In this document: piece by piece, positions 10,381-21,050 of the stretch | How positions within the stretch are numbered: the stretch's first letter is position 1 | How the letters are laid out: the number at the start of each line of letters is the position of its first letter | NCBI GenBank assembly: GCA_964036665.1 | Contig: OZ038533.1 | Coordinates: 11,678,413 to 11,742,412 of the forward strand | DNA from: Gordius sp. MW1 | Lineage: Eukaryota > Nematomorpha > Gordioida > Gordea > Gordiidae | Direction: 5' to 3' | DNA length: 64,000 nt | The notes under the pieces: generated by a model | What the model saw: only the letters and a program-made list of their open reading frames with translations | The model's database searches: none | What the model was told of the DNA's origin: nothing | Made by a program: the position numbers and the translations under genes

Positions 10381-12718
10381 ATTGTTTCAACTAAGTAAGA
10401 ATTATAAAAACAATTATGGATCTATTTTGACCCCAATTGGGCTCGAGAGGATTCCTGAATCTTGGATTCGACTAAAAGGATCGGGTTTCTCAGATTATAT
10501 TTTAAATAATTATTTTAAACTGCAAAGCAAAGAGTTTTAATGTTAAATTGAAAAAAATATTGTTGCAAAATATTTTAATTTTTATAAATCATTTATCGAA
10601 ATTTTTATGGCTTTTCTCACTTATTAGTAGCAATTAAATTTATTATATGCTACATAAATTTAGTGTTGTGGCTGCGCATCTTCCCGCGCATCTTCCCGCG
10701 CATCTTCCCGCGCATCTTTTCATCCGCTTCTTCCCATGCGCTTCTTTTCCCTCTCCCCTCGCTTCCCCTCTCTTTGTTAAACCCCGCGTGCTAACGCCAG
10801 CTGCGATGGCAAGTCAAACGTGCATTAACGAGATCATTATACTTTAACACACAATTGTTTTTTTTCATGTCGAAGAACTTCTTCGCATTTAAAGTTTTCC
10901 CCATATATAATGCATGTTATTATATTATTATGGGACGGTACCTTCGCGAGATTGTATATGGAATATATGAACTATGTTATTCAGTTGTAATAAATAAAGA
11001 AGGTAAGAATCAATTAATTAACATAACTATTTTTTCAATAACAAAGATTGGTTAAATAATGTATTAATTGTTAATCATAAGGTAAGTTGTTAAAGCTAAT
11101 AAAATTTAAATTTATTAAATTAGTGTCAGCTAAAAATGGTACTCATATAATGTTAAAATGATAATTTTTTGTATTCATTTAATTTTTTATTTTTGGATTA
11201 AAATAAATAACGATATTCTAAGATTTAAATATCGTAAGACAATATATTTTGATTTTTGTGGTAAATTAAATTTGGGTGTAATAAGCATGGCAATATTTCT
11301 AAATCCGATTAATTAGCGCATAAGTCCCTATAGTATCGCGCGAAGGTAAACATTTTTTATTATGCATGTTTTATTCCCTCATTTTTTCGCCTTCTCTGCA
11401 TAAAATTCATTTTATATTTATGAATATGACTGACGTGCAGGTGATTGTCAATCGTCGTCTGTCATTGTATTTGATTGATTAGCTGGTATCGGACAGTGCG
11501 ATAATAGAGCGCCGAAGGTATGGAATTTTGGTGCTGTGGTACGCTATTGCCGTTCTGGAAAATTCTGTCGGTACCTGCTTGATGATCGGAATATGGCGGA
11601 TGGACAAAACGACGCGGTGGTATGTAACGTTGCGTATGAATGATGCCTGTACAGGGCAGTGTGGTCAATATGCGCTGAAGGGTAATGCCGGTGCATAGAG
11701 ACGGTAGGGCCAAGCCCGAAGGAATTCTGCCGGTACAGAGCAATGCGTGTACGACGAGGTTTTGGGTATGAAGTTTAGTATTATCGCATGCGCGCACGTG
11801 ATCCCTGATGCGAATTTATTTTTGAAGGCTTAATGTCTGTAATGACCTGTTTTTGGCTATACGCCGTTTCACGTCTAAGAATGTTTGATGAGGTGGAATT
11901 TCCTGGGTTGGCAAATATTTTTGCTGATTGCGCATGGTGTGATTTACACATTTGGTTGGTTGCCAGAACGTCGCACGTGGCTCGATGAGATGTAATACCT
12001 TCGTAGTCAGGTCCAAGATTACCTTTCGTGAAGTTGATAGCTCCCAGGTGATTATGGTAGGCGGAGTTGCATTTTATGCGAGATACGCCCGATGACAATT
12101 TTTTACACTTACGTGGCTCGCATCAAAGCCTATGGGGATCATTTTATACCTCTAAACCGTAGAATAACGTCCAAAGAATTGCCAGCTATATCATACTGGA
12201 AAAAACTGGCATCGTGACAAGAACACCCTGCATCGAGAGTCGGTCCGCCACCATCTCTATCCCTTCCCCAAGATTTGTTTACCCTATGCCTTGCACTATA
12301 TATACCGATCTTGTATGTTTTAGGGCCTTTAAACAATACGACCAGGAAAATTCGAGAATATGTGCGCGAGTTTTCCAAATTTATTATAGCAACTATATCA
12401 AGTTATAAGCTTCTCCACCCCTCACAGTCAAGAAATTTGAATATTCAAATATTTTTTAAGTTTATGCAATGCAATACGATTCCCGCCCTTATTAGTTATG
12501 GCAACTTAATTCCACCTTAAAAAGCAAGATACTAAGCATCTCACCCCTGACAGTCAAATGAAGTCGTATCTCTTATTTATTTGTCAAATCGATGTGAAGA
12601 TATAATGGAATTTATAACTTCCAAGTTCCAACTGACTTAATTAGGAGAATTCGATTTAATGGCCACATGGATTTTAAACTCCAAATCAAAATTTTCCAAT
12701 ATATCTAAACATCATGAC
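10381..12718. other. no gene recognised; GC-richer patch at 11.43-12.26 kb
   Basis: AT-rich flanks surround a GC-richer stretch with overlapping minus-strand open frames (11462-11797, 11781-12098, 12139-12378) that I cannot assign. The first contains spaced, imperfect copies of a (T/C)G(C/T)CGGTACAGAG-like motif near 11548, 11643, 11686 and 11725, which suggests repeat-derived coding potential. It could be an unknown exon or a decayed element. Confidence 0.35.
10674..10718 (+). repeat. 12-bp tandem repeat GCGCATCTTCCC
   Basis: Nearly four direct copies of GCGCATCTTCCC, the last one decaying into a pyrimidine-rich tract. It makes a repeated AHLP in one reading frame, which is not evidence of a gene. 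Confidence 0.8.
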
Positions 12719-12950
12719 TAGAGATGGGTATTTTCCCGGGAATTTTAATTGAGGGAAAATTTCCGGGAAATACGGGAATTATTGGAAATAACGGAAAAAA
12801 TGGGAATTTAGGGGAATTAATGGGAAAAATAAAATGGCTGATTATAAAAAATTTGTTAAAAAACATGCTAATATTAAAACTAAACCCTAATTAAGTTTAT
12901 TTGTCCAATAATATACAATATTTTATCACAAATTAACATCACAATAAAAG

Positions 12951-14935
12951 TTAAAAGATATTTGAACTTTGACTATCGTCATTAAGCGATAAAATTGATT
13001 CATCAGAAGAAGATAATGATAGCGTTTTTGCTTTAGAACTAACAGTATTCAAGTGCATATTGTGCCTTAAAGAAAATAGTTTCTTGAGCTTGCCATTCTT
13101 CATCCGATTTCATGACTTAGAATGAACATTTCCAAACGTGGACCATTTCCGTGGAAGCATTAGTGGTAGGAATCGTAAAAAGTTTTACAGCAACTTTTGA
13201 CAAGAATTGATTCGTGCAGACCCTTTATACCACGTCAAGGGTGAAGTGTAGCTTGCACTATCCCATATAGAGCTTTCGGCAAATAACCCGTCTTTTGCGC
13301 GAAGTTCTGCCAAATTGGCAATAACTTTGGCTACATTTAGATCTGCGCCTTGAGAAATAATTTTAATAGCTTGAAGGGCTTCATGAATTTCTTTAGTCGT
13401 CAGATGAAGTCCACAATACTGTGGATCAAGCAAATTTGCAGCCATGAAAGTACTAACAGCAAAACGTCTTTATTTTGCTAATGAATTTTTTAATTGAGGC
13501 TGTATCGGTTTGGCTAAATTCCTTGCTAGAGATTTCAGTAAAATGTGTTTTTATGTTATAAAAAGCTTCGGGCAAATCCGACAGTAATCCACCGTCACTT
13601 TCTATAGAAGTTATTTTTGTCAAAATGACATCTAAAAAATGGTCAATTTCTCGCAAAAGACATCATTGTCAAGCAAATTTAAACGTTTGCTGCGATCAAC
13701 AAATGTATCCATAAGGGCTAATTCTTGAAAAATGTCTTTGTTTTTCAAAAAACTATTGAGCATTATCACATTACCTCCCCCTCTTGTTGGACAGGGTTTA
13801 AAGGTTATTGTTCGTTTTTTGTTAGTCTGTTTTTCATTGAAGGTTGAAGACAAAATTATATTAAATTTTATACATTAAATAATTTGTTTAACTTTTGCTG
13901 TTATAGTTTGGATAGTAGTGACTTTATTGCAAATATCTTTAATTAATAGATTAAGTCCGTATGCTGCACAGCCAAAGCACTCAGTTAAAGGAAGTTGAGA
14001 TTTAACTATTTCCAATCTTCATATTTTTTGCATTGTCCGTTACAATTGCAATCAACTTTTGAGTACTAATTTTTTGCATCATCTTGAGAAATTCACTAGA
14101 TATATACTCACCAGTGTGGGCATTCGACCCTGTAACTATAGATTGTAGAAAAATGGGTTTTAGTGTCATTATAATAAAATTAATTATAGACTCTCCCCTA
14201 TCGCTGACCAATGTAAAATAGAGCCTGATTTTAGTGTTTCATTTATAATTGTTTTCTTGTCAAATTGAACATTTAGCAAGCAACCTCCTATTGCATTTCT
14301 AGGTGGAATATTGTAAGAAGGTTTTATAGATTTAAAAAAGTCGTTCCATAATTGGCGTAGCCAGACGAGGGGGAAACGGGAAATCCCCCCCCCCCCCGAA
14401 AAAAAATATCAAATGTTTATTTTGTTTTTTTAAATAATGTTACAAAAAAAAATTATAATTTCCCCCCCCCCCCAGAGAAAATCCTGGCTACGCGCCTGCA
14501 ATTCTAAGTTATATTAAACGGACAGTTTGACATATAGATAGCCAGTGCAGGCTTTTCATTTAACCTTTCTTGTTGCACTGGAGTCATGCTATCGAAGTAC
14601 TGATTAAAATTTGATGTAGATTGTTTTGAAGTAATTAAATTTGATGTTAACCCAGGTATTTTTTCAATGGGGTGTTTGTCTTCCAACACTGCAGAAATTG
14701 TAGATGATTCTGGGTAAATTGAAAAACTTCTAATTCTAAGCATCTTTTTCCCCTTGCATACTCTGGGCAATTATGGATATGGGTAAACATTTTTGTTGGG
14801 CTAGGGAAGTTATATTTAAGATTGCAATAATTGCAAATAGCAATAAAACCTTTCTTATAGGAGGATATATGCCTAGAAAAATGTTTCCAGATATCAGATG
14901 ATTTCTTGGCATCATTTTATGAAAGGAACTAATAT
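12951..14935 (-). pseudogene. hAT transposase (BED finger, DUF659-like)
   Basis: The N-terminus (about 14760-14935) reads as a BED zinc finger: IWKHF, then CNYC and HIHNC in the expected order. The RNase-H-like middle includes GESIINFIIMTLKP and KLIAIVTDNAKNM (about 14015-14190), where the TDNA Asp is a typical catalytic position. A FGCAAYGLNLLIKD block follows near 13970. The C-terminus includes NLLDPQYCG and WYKG, then a Ser/Asp-rich tail ending at the stop at 12951. Several frameshifts, stops and a MITE insertion break it, so it is not functional. Confidence 0.75.
14354..14499. mobile_element. short MITE-like insert in the hAT transposase
   Basis: About 146 bp with inverted ends GGCGTAGCCAG and CTGGCTACGCGCC, containing two long C runs (12-13 nt) and A/T-rich filler, with AATT on both sides. 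It interrupts the transposase reading frame between the RNase-H-like part and the BED-proximal part. Confidence 0.6.
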
Positions 14936-15191
14936 AAAAATATTTTTAATAAGTTCTAATTATCAAATCAATATTTACAAATAAGTAAACAAGTTTTACA
15001 TGAATAAAAGTTTCCAAAATGAATACAAAAATTTATTTGAATAATTATTATTTTACATGTAAGTGTGTGTTAATTTAAATCAAAAAATATGGTGCTAAAA
15101 ATTTAGAGTCAAACGATTTAACTAATGTTAATTTAAATTTCAAGGTCAAACAATCTAAATGCTACAATAAATTAAATTGCTTAAATGAATT

Positions 15192-15466
15192 TATCGGGAA
15201 GTAAATACTTATAAAGTAATAAGTTCTAATTAAATATCCAAATAAAAGATAAACGTTTGCGAGAAAAGTAAGTAAGTAAGAAGTGTTTTAAACTCCTTTA
15301 TATAATCGCGAATTAATTGAATAAATCTATTAAATTTAGTCGTGAATCCGCGAGGTATTTGTTATTGGTCAAATAACGTCGCGAAGTAGTAAGGTAATGT
15401 AAATGAGTCAATTAAGTTTCAAGACATAAGTAATACGCCGCGAGCAAAATAGTGATTGACGCAAAA
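15192..15466 (-). repeat. 3' LTR of Gypsy copy B
   Basis: About 275 bp, matching the LTR at 20070-20349 almost throughout. It is followed by the CCGCTGGGTAAAAACGG internal sequence that also follows the 3' LTR of copy E at 59374. Confidence 0.85.
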
Positions 15467-15548
15467 AATATTCCGCTGGGTAAAAACGGAGTTCATACGA
15501 AATTAACAAATTTTTTGGGCCATGAACTTGTCGACCAGACTTGGTAAT

Positions 15549-17142
15549 ATAGTTGTTAAATTGCTAAGTAGCTTTAACTAAAAACGCGAGCACGAACACT
15601 AGCTGGGTAATATGCTAGTTTAACACAATGAGTGCTCTAGCTGCTCGGTGCAATAGTTTTAACAGTAGCACGTAAAAATGCTCGTGAGGTTAGTCGAAGC
15701 AGCCAAATCTGTTAAAAAACTTAGGAGGAGCTCGAGCAGTAAATTCAAGCAGATAGTAGATTGAATTGCTACTTGTTAAAATTACAATTTTAATCCTATT
15801 ATATATCATAAATAAATTAAGAACATTGCCCCCCCCCCCTTATTTTTTACCCTCTTTCTTACTAGAGGGAAGGGGGGGTGTTCCCCCCCCCCTCTTTTTA
15901 TTTTCTTTCTCACCAGTAGGAGGAGGGAAGGGGGGGGGGGGTGTTTTGCCCCCCTTGTTTTATCCCTCTTTTTCACTGGTGCCCCCCCTGGTAAGAAAAA
16001 GAGTAAAAAATAGGGTGGGGGGGGGGGGGGCAACCGTCTCTGGTGAGATAGAGGGTAAAAAACAAGGGGGGGGGACAAAACACCCCCCCCCCCCATCTCT
16101 CCTCTGGTGAGAAAGAGGATAAAAAATAGGGGGGGGGGCAAAACACCCCCCCCCCCCCCCCCCCCATCTTCCCTCTGGTGAGAAAGAGGATAAAAAATAG
16201 GGGGGGGGCAAAACATCCCCCTTCCATCTCCCCTCTGGTGAGAAAGAGGATAAAAAATAAGGTGGGTGGGCAAAACCCTCCCCCCCCCCTTATCTGGTAA
16301 GAAAGAGGGTAAAAAACAAGGGGGGGCAAAACACCCCCCCCCCCCCCTCCCATCTGGTAAAAAAGAGGGTAAAAAATAAGGGGGGGGCAAAACACCCCCC
16401 CCCCCCCCCCATCTCTCCTCTGGTGAGAAAGAGGATAAAAACATCTCCCCTCTGGTGAGAAAGAGGATAAAAAATAGGGGAAGGGGGGGGGGGGCAAAAC
16501 ACCCCCCTTCCATCTCCCCTCTGGTGAGAAAGAGGATAAAAAATAAGGGGGGTGGGAGCAAAACACCGCCCCCACCCCTCCCCCTGGTGAGAAAGAAGAT
16601 AAACCCATCTCCCTCTGGTGAGAAAGAGGATAAAAGATGGGGGGGGGGGGGGGAAACACCCCACCACCCCCCCCCCCCCCCATCTCTTTTCTGGTGAGAA
16701 GGAAGATAAAAAATAAGGGGGGGGGGCAAAACACCCCCCCCCCCCCCCATTCTCCTTTCTGGTGAGAAAGAGGATAAAAAATAGGGGGGGGGGGGCAAAA
16801 CATCCCCCCTCCCATCTGGTAAGAAAGAGGGTAAAAAATAAGGGGGGGGGGGGCAAAGTTCTTAATTTATTTATGATATATAATAGGATTAAAATTGTAA
16901 TTTTAACAAGTAGCAATTCAATCTACTATCTGCTCGAATTTACTGCTCGAGCTCCTCCTAAAATTTTTAACAGATTTGGCTGCTTCGACTAACCTCTTGA
17001 GCATTTTAACGTGCTACTGTTAAAACTATTGCACCGAGCAGCTAGCACTCATTGTGTTAAACTAGCATATTACCCAGCTAGTGTTTGTGCTCGAGCATAG
17101 CACATAGTTAGCATTGCTAAAGTTAGCAATTTAACAACTCTA
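15549..17142. mobile_element. MULE-like foldback element, copy in Gypsy B
   Basis: A 1594-bp element flanked by a perfect 9-bp duplication CTTGGTAAT (15540-15548 and 17143-17151). Ends are ATAGTTGTTAAATTGC and, inverted, TAGAGTTGTTAAATTGC. Inverted arms of about 280 bp share CTAGCTGGGTAATATGC, TTAACACAATGAGTGC, TTTTAACAGTAGCACG and CTCGAGCAGTAAATT. The centre is a G-run/C-run array that switches strand near 15990. There is no transposase. 9-bp duplications and long inverted ends fit the Mutator superfamily. The element is absent from the same site in copy E (around 59454). Confidence 0.85.
15825..16855. repeat. G-run/C-run minisatellite core of the foldback element
   Basis: Units of roughly 50-70 bp of the form CTCTGGTGAGAAAGAGGAT, AAAAAATA, a run of 7-12 G, GCAAAACA and a run of C. 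About three units are inverted on the left (15830-15990) and over a dozen are direct on the right. Long proline/glycine-rich open frames across it are composition artefacts. Confidence 0.85.
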
Positions 17143-17151
17143 CTTGGTAAT

Positions 17152-19500
17152 GATTGGATTAGGAAGTGGTGCGCTAGGTTTTGTAGAAGAAACAATGGTA
17201 GGTTGGTTTAAAATTTGGTTCGGTGGGTGATTGTTTGGTTTGGGTAAATTTGGGTCAACTGATGAATTCGGGTTATCAACCTTAGGCTAGAAGGAAAGCT
17301 GGCTTTAATCGATCAATCGAGACAGTGTCTTTCCTCCCATTGTGATCTATGATATAAAATTTAGTATGCTTTTTTAATCACTTTGAAAGGTCCTTCATAG
17401 GGGGGAAAAAAGGCTTTGCGTAGCCAATCAGTTCTTATAAAAACATGGGTGGATGAAAATAAATTGTCGGAAATTTGTTTCATTCCCGGCCAGTCGAAAC
17501 GTTAGGCGATTAGTTTAAGTGTTGGGCGTAAGGCTGGTTGAGAAAGACCATGGAGCTGATTAAAACTATGCGTCGGAGCATCCTAGGTACTAAAGGTCTC
17601 GGAGTCGATGTAGATGTATCGCACGTAATAGTTAAATTTGTACATGGAATTAAGCGTTGTTCCAGTTTAGGGCTTTCGAGCTCTTCTAGTTGGTATTGCT
17701 CTTGTTTTTGTGTCATGGCAATTTTTTCTGTGAGTGATGTGTTTGGTTGTTGAATGGAGTTAGGTTGTTGTAAGAAATCGATATCGATTCGGGACAAAGT
17801 GTCTGCTACTATATTGGCCTTACCTTTAATAAACTGTATATCTAAAGTAAATTGTGAGATATAGTCTAATTGTCGTATTACGCGAGGCGAGTATTTATCG
17901 GATTTAGATGAAAAAGCGTAAGTTAACGGTTTGTGATCAGTAAATATTGTAAAGTCGCGACCTTCTAAAATATGTCGGTAATATTTAATTGAAAGATAAA
18001 TTGCTAGCAGTTCTCTCCAATTGCTAGCAGTTCTCTCCCAAATGTGTTTTGCTCAATTTAAAAGAGAAAAGGATAAAGGACTGATTTCCCTTTTTACGAT
18101 CTGATGTGAAATGGCTCCAATGGCAGAGTTTGACGCGTCAGTTGTAATAGAGATGTTGGCACCATCCACTAAATGATTAAGGGTCGAGATTTCATCGAGC
18201 ATTATTTTAATCTTGTGGAATGCACCGTGTGCGCTCTGCGTCATGTCCAATGGTCCTTTTGTGTCGGTGAGGAGATCAGACAGTGGTTGTAGAAGGAGTG
18301 CACAGTTGGGTATAAAACGTCTGTAAAAATTTACCCTTCCCACGAAACGACGTAGTTGTGTCATAGTGGTCGGGGTGGCAAAATTCTTGATGGCCGAGAT
18401 CTTCTCCGGTATTGGCGTTAAACCTTGTGGGAAACTTGATGTCCAAGGAAATCCAGAGAAGAACATCCCCATTGGCACTTGTCGAGGTTAGTTTTTATAT
18501 CAAAATCTCTTAATCGTGTAAAAACATGACATAAGTGGTCTAAATGTTCACTAGTTGATGAACTTGCGATTAAAATGTCGTCCAAATATGCGAAGGTGAA
18601 ATTGAGACCACGGAGAGCTTGGTCAATGAAGCGTTAGAATGTTTGAGCAGCATTTCGTAAACCAAAAGGCATTCGCAAAAATTTACAAAGACCGAAAGGT
18701 GTAGTTATTGCAGTCTTTGCGATGTCTTCCAAGGCTACGGGTATTGATGGTAAGCCCTGACTAGATCTATCTTTGTATAGATGGTTGTGCCGGCTAGGTT
18801 GAGCAAGAAATCGTGTAGATGTGGTAAGGGGTAGCGATCCGGTATCGTTATAACGTTAAGTGCTCGGTAATCTCCACACAATCGCCCTCCTGGAGTTTTT
18901 TTCGGAACCATGTGCAGTGGAGAACTCCAGGGGCTTTCTGAGGGTTGAATTTTGCCGAGTTCGAGCATGTGTGCAAACTCTTGTTTGGCAATCTTTAGCT
19001 TGACAGGGTCTAAGCGCCTAGGTCTGGCATAAACGGGTGGTCCTTGTGTACGTATGTGGTGGACTACTTGATGGCTTACGCGTGACGTGTAATTTGGAGG
19101 GGCATATATATCGGGAAACTCTTTCAACACATTTAAAAAATACGGTGAATCGATCTTTATTGCGAGTTGTAAATTATACAAGTTCGAGTCAATATATCGC
19201 CCATAAGACTTTAACGTAGTCTTAGGGACTAACAGACATTTACGGCGTATATCAACGAGAAGGTTATAATGATTTAAAAAATCAGCCCCGATGATAGGTG
19301 TCTTAACGTCGGCGATGGTAAAAACCCATTGAAAACTTCTCCGTAAGCTAAGGTCCAGTTCCATTGATTTCTGGCCATAGGTCAGTATAAAACTATTATT
19401 TGCAGCTTGGAGGAGTATGTGTGAGGGGGTAAGACGGTGGTTACGCGGGGGTGGTACGACACTCAGTTCCGCGCCAGTATCTATTTAAAAACGAAATTTG
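17152..19500 (-). pseudogene. pol of Gypsy copy B (integrase core deleted)
   Basis: Protease, RT and RNase H are recognisable: a protease region ending near 19375, RT start ([11 protein letters not shown], 19364), LCGDYRALN (a small deletion against [11 protein letters not shown] in E), a RT palm broken by frameshifts, then RNase H ([13 protein letters not shown], about 18100) and the FTDHKPL block (about 17930). After the SRIDID linker the sequence jumps from the integrase zinc region directly to the C-terminal GPF/Y-like region. Copy E sequence 59775-60459 has no counterpart here. Confidence 0.85.
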
Positions 19501-19519
19501 GTTGATTTATCATAAATAA

Positions 19520-19968
19520 AAAAAAGCGACTGATGTTATGGCCTGAACCAGGTGTCGCGGCTTCTGGCAGGCCTATGGGTTTGACGAGGAAGGCGAGGTA
19601 TAGTTGCAAGGCTGATGGCATTTCATGGCCTTTTCCTTATATCTTTGGTGATACCAACACCAATCCTGGGGAACGTCTGCGCGTGGTTGAAACGAGGATC
19701 AAAATCGCCTTGATGTAGACCTACTTCTCGACTGAAAACTATTTTTTTGACTAACCTCTTGCCTCAATGTCTCTATGCTTACGCTCAGCATATGGACCAT
19801 GTCTCTGAGCATCTCGATATCATTGCTTGATCTCTGTGTCGCAGGGGCGACGTTGGATATTTGCGACATATGGTACGTTTCCGCGATTTTACGATTAAAG
19901 GGGGGTAATTTAAAAAAAATAGCGTTTTCCGATTTAATATGGGCGTCATCCAATTGATTGTTATCCAT
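19520..19968 (-). pseudogene. gag of Gypsy copy B (internal deletion)
   Basis: Starts MDNNQLDDAHIK and jumps from FFKLPPFNR directly to IAETYH, skipping about 140 residues present in copy E while staying in frame. The SR-rich tail is followed, in another frame (about 19605-19665), by an intact CWYH...C...C zinc motif (spacing C-x2-H-x9-C-x3-C), which copies A and E have damaged. Confidence 0.8.
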
Positions 19969-20069
19969 TTACAAGGTTGGGTATAACAAGCGTTGGGTAA
20001 GGGTTGGGTAGAAGGATGCGTATAGCAAGGGTGGGTAGAAGGGTGCGTATAACAAGGGTGGGTCACCAA

Positions 20070-20349
20070 TATCGGGAAGTAAATAACAGGTTATAAAGTA
20101 ATAAGTACTTTATTACATATCCAAATAAAAGATAAACGTTTGCGAGAAAAGTAAGTAAGTAAGAAGTGTTTTAAACTCCTTTATATAATCGCGAATTAAT
20201 TGAATAAATCTATTACATTTAGTTGTGAATCCGCGAGGTATTTGTTATTGGTCAATTAACGTCGCGAAGTAGTAAGTTAATGTAAATGAGTCAATTAAGT
20301 TTCAAGACATAAGTAATACGCCGCGAGCTAAATAGTAATTGACGCAACA
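20070..20349 (-). repeat. 5' LTR of Gypsy copy B
   Basis: 280 bp. On the minus strand it begins TGTTGCGTCAATTAC and ends next to TTGGTGACCCACCC, the primer-binding-like site. It is flanked on the outside by AATT, the target duplication. Confidence 0.85.
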
Positions 20350-20772
20350 AATTTATTTGAGCTTACTGTTTGTGTGAAGTGGAATTGAATAATATGGTAC
20401 GAAACTAATTTAAAGTCAAACAGGTTAAACTAAATGTTTATTTAAATTCACAAATATGTGTAATTAACCTAATACAAATATAGCAACTGAAATTTCAAAG
20501 TTAGATGCTAGTTTAATTTTAAATGTTTATTATTTCTAGAACTAAGTGTTAGAAAATAGTTTCAAATAAAGTAACAAGGCTGCAAAATATAAGTTGCCAC
20601 GAGGAAAATATGGAATACGATATGATTAAAATTAGTTAACAAATAAGATTATTCCTAAATTTTATGCTAAAAACATTTTATTTAATATTGGAATTTATCA
20701 TAGGGAAAATTCAATTTTCCCGAGGGAATATCCCGGGAAATAACGGGAATATTCCCCCTAGTGCCATCTCTA

Positions 20773-21050
20773 GTTATGACTTAATTATGTATTACAAAAA
20801 TCAATAGCCTAGATAAGGGAATTAAAGGGCGAAGGGGCAAAAAAATAATGATATGGAAATATATAAATTTGTTAAGTTGTCGTTCAAGAATTACATATTT
20901 TGTGAAGGTGATAAATAAATTAAAAAACTAAGAATCGTAAATATTGGGAAAACATTCCGCTATGACTAATGAATTATATTTATAGATAGTTGTGCCGATT
21001 TTCTGTCGTATAAAAAACGATTCGCGATTATCATGGGATAGTAATGAGAT
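20773..21050. other. no gene recognised
   Basis: AT-rich spacer between the hAT end and the reverse-transcriptase element. Nothing identifiable. Confidence 0.5.

Larger units (their letters stand above)
15192..20349 (-). mobile_element. Gypsy LTR retrotransposon copy B, nested in hAT
   Basis: Both LTRs are present (15192-15466 and 20070-20349) with a 4-bp duplication AATT at 15188-15191 and 20350-20353. The internal region is split by a foldback element (15549-17142). Compared with copy E, the integrase core is deleted and gag has lost about 140 codons, so B is a non-autonomous derivative. The RT frame is also broken. Confidence 0.85.
12719..20772 (-). mobile_element. hAT transposon, interrupted by Gypsy copy B
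   Basis: Ends are TAGAGATGGGTA (12719) and its inverse TGCCATCTCTA (to 20772). Flanking 8-mers ATCATGAC and GTTATGAC agree at 6 of 8 positions, as expected for an old hAT target duplication. Subterminal GGGAA/TTCCC repeats lie inside both ends. A decayed transposase runs on the minus strand at 12951-14935. Removing the Gypsy element (15192-20349) and one AATT leaves about 2.9 kb, a normal hAT size. A small MITE-like insert sits at 14354-14499. Confidence 0.75.

Noticed and set aside
15825..16855. CRISPR array
   Set aside because: Repeats vary in length, have no unique spacers, and the genome is eukaryotic.
15806..16992. Long proline/glycine-rich open frames (up to 330 codons) on both strands
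   Set aside because: They run through the G-run/C-run array of the foldback element in several overlapping frames; composition artefacts, no domain.
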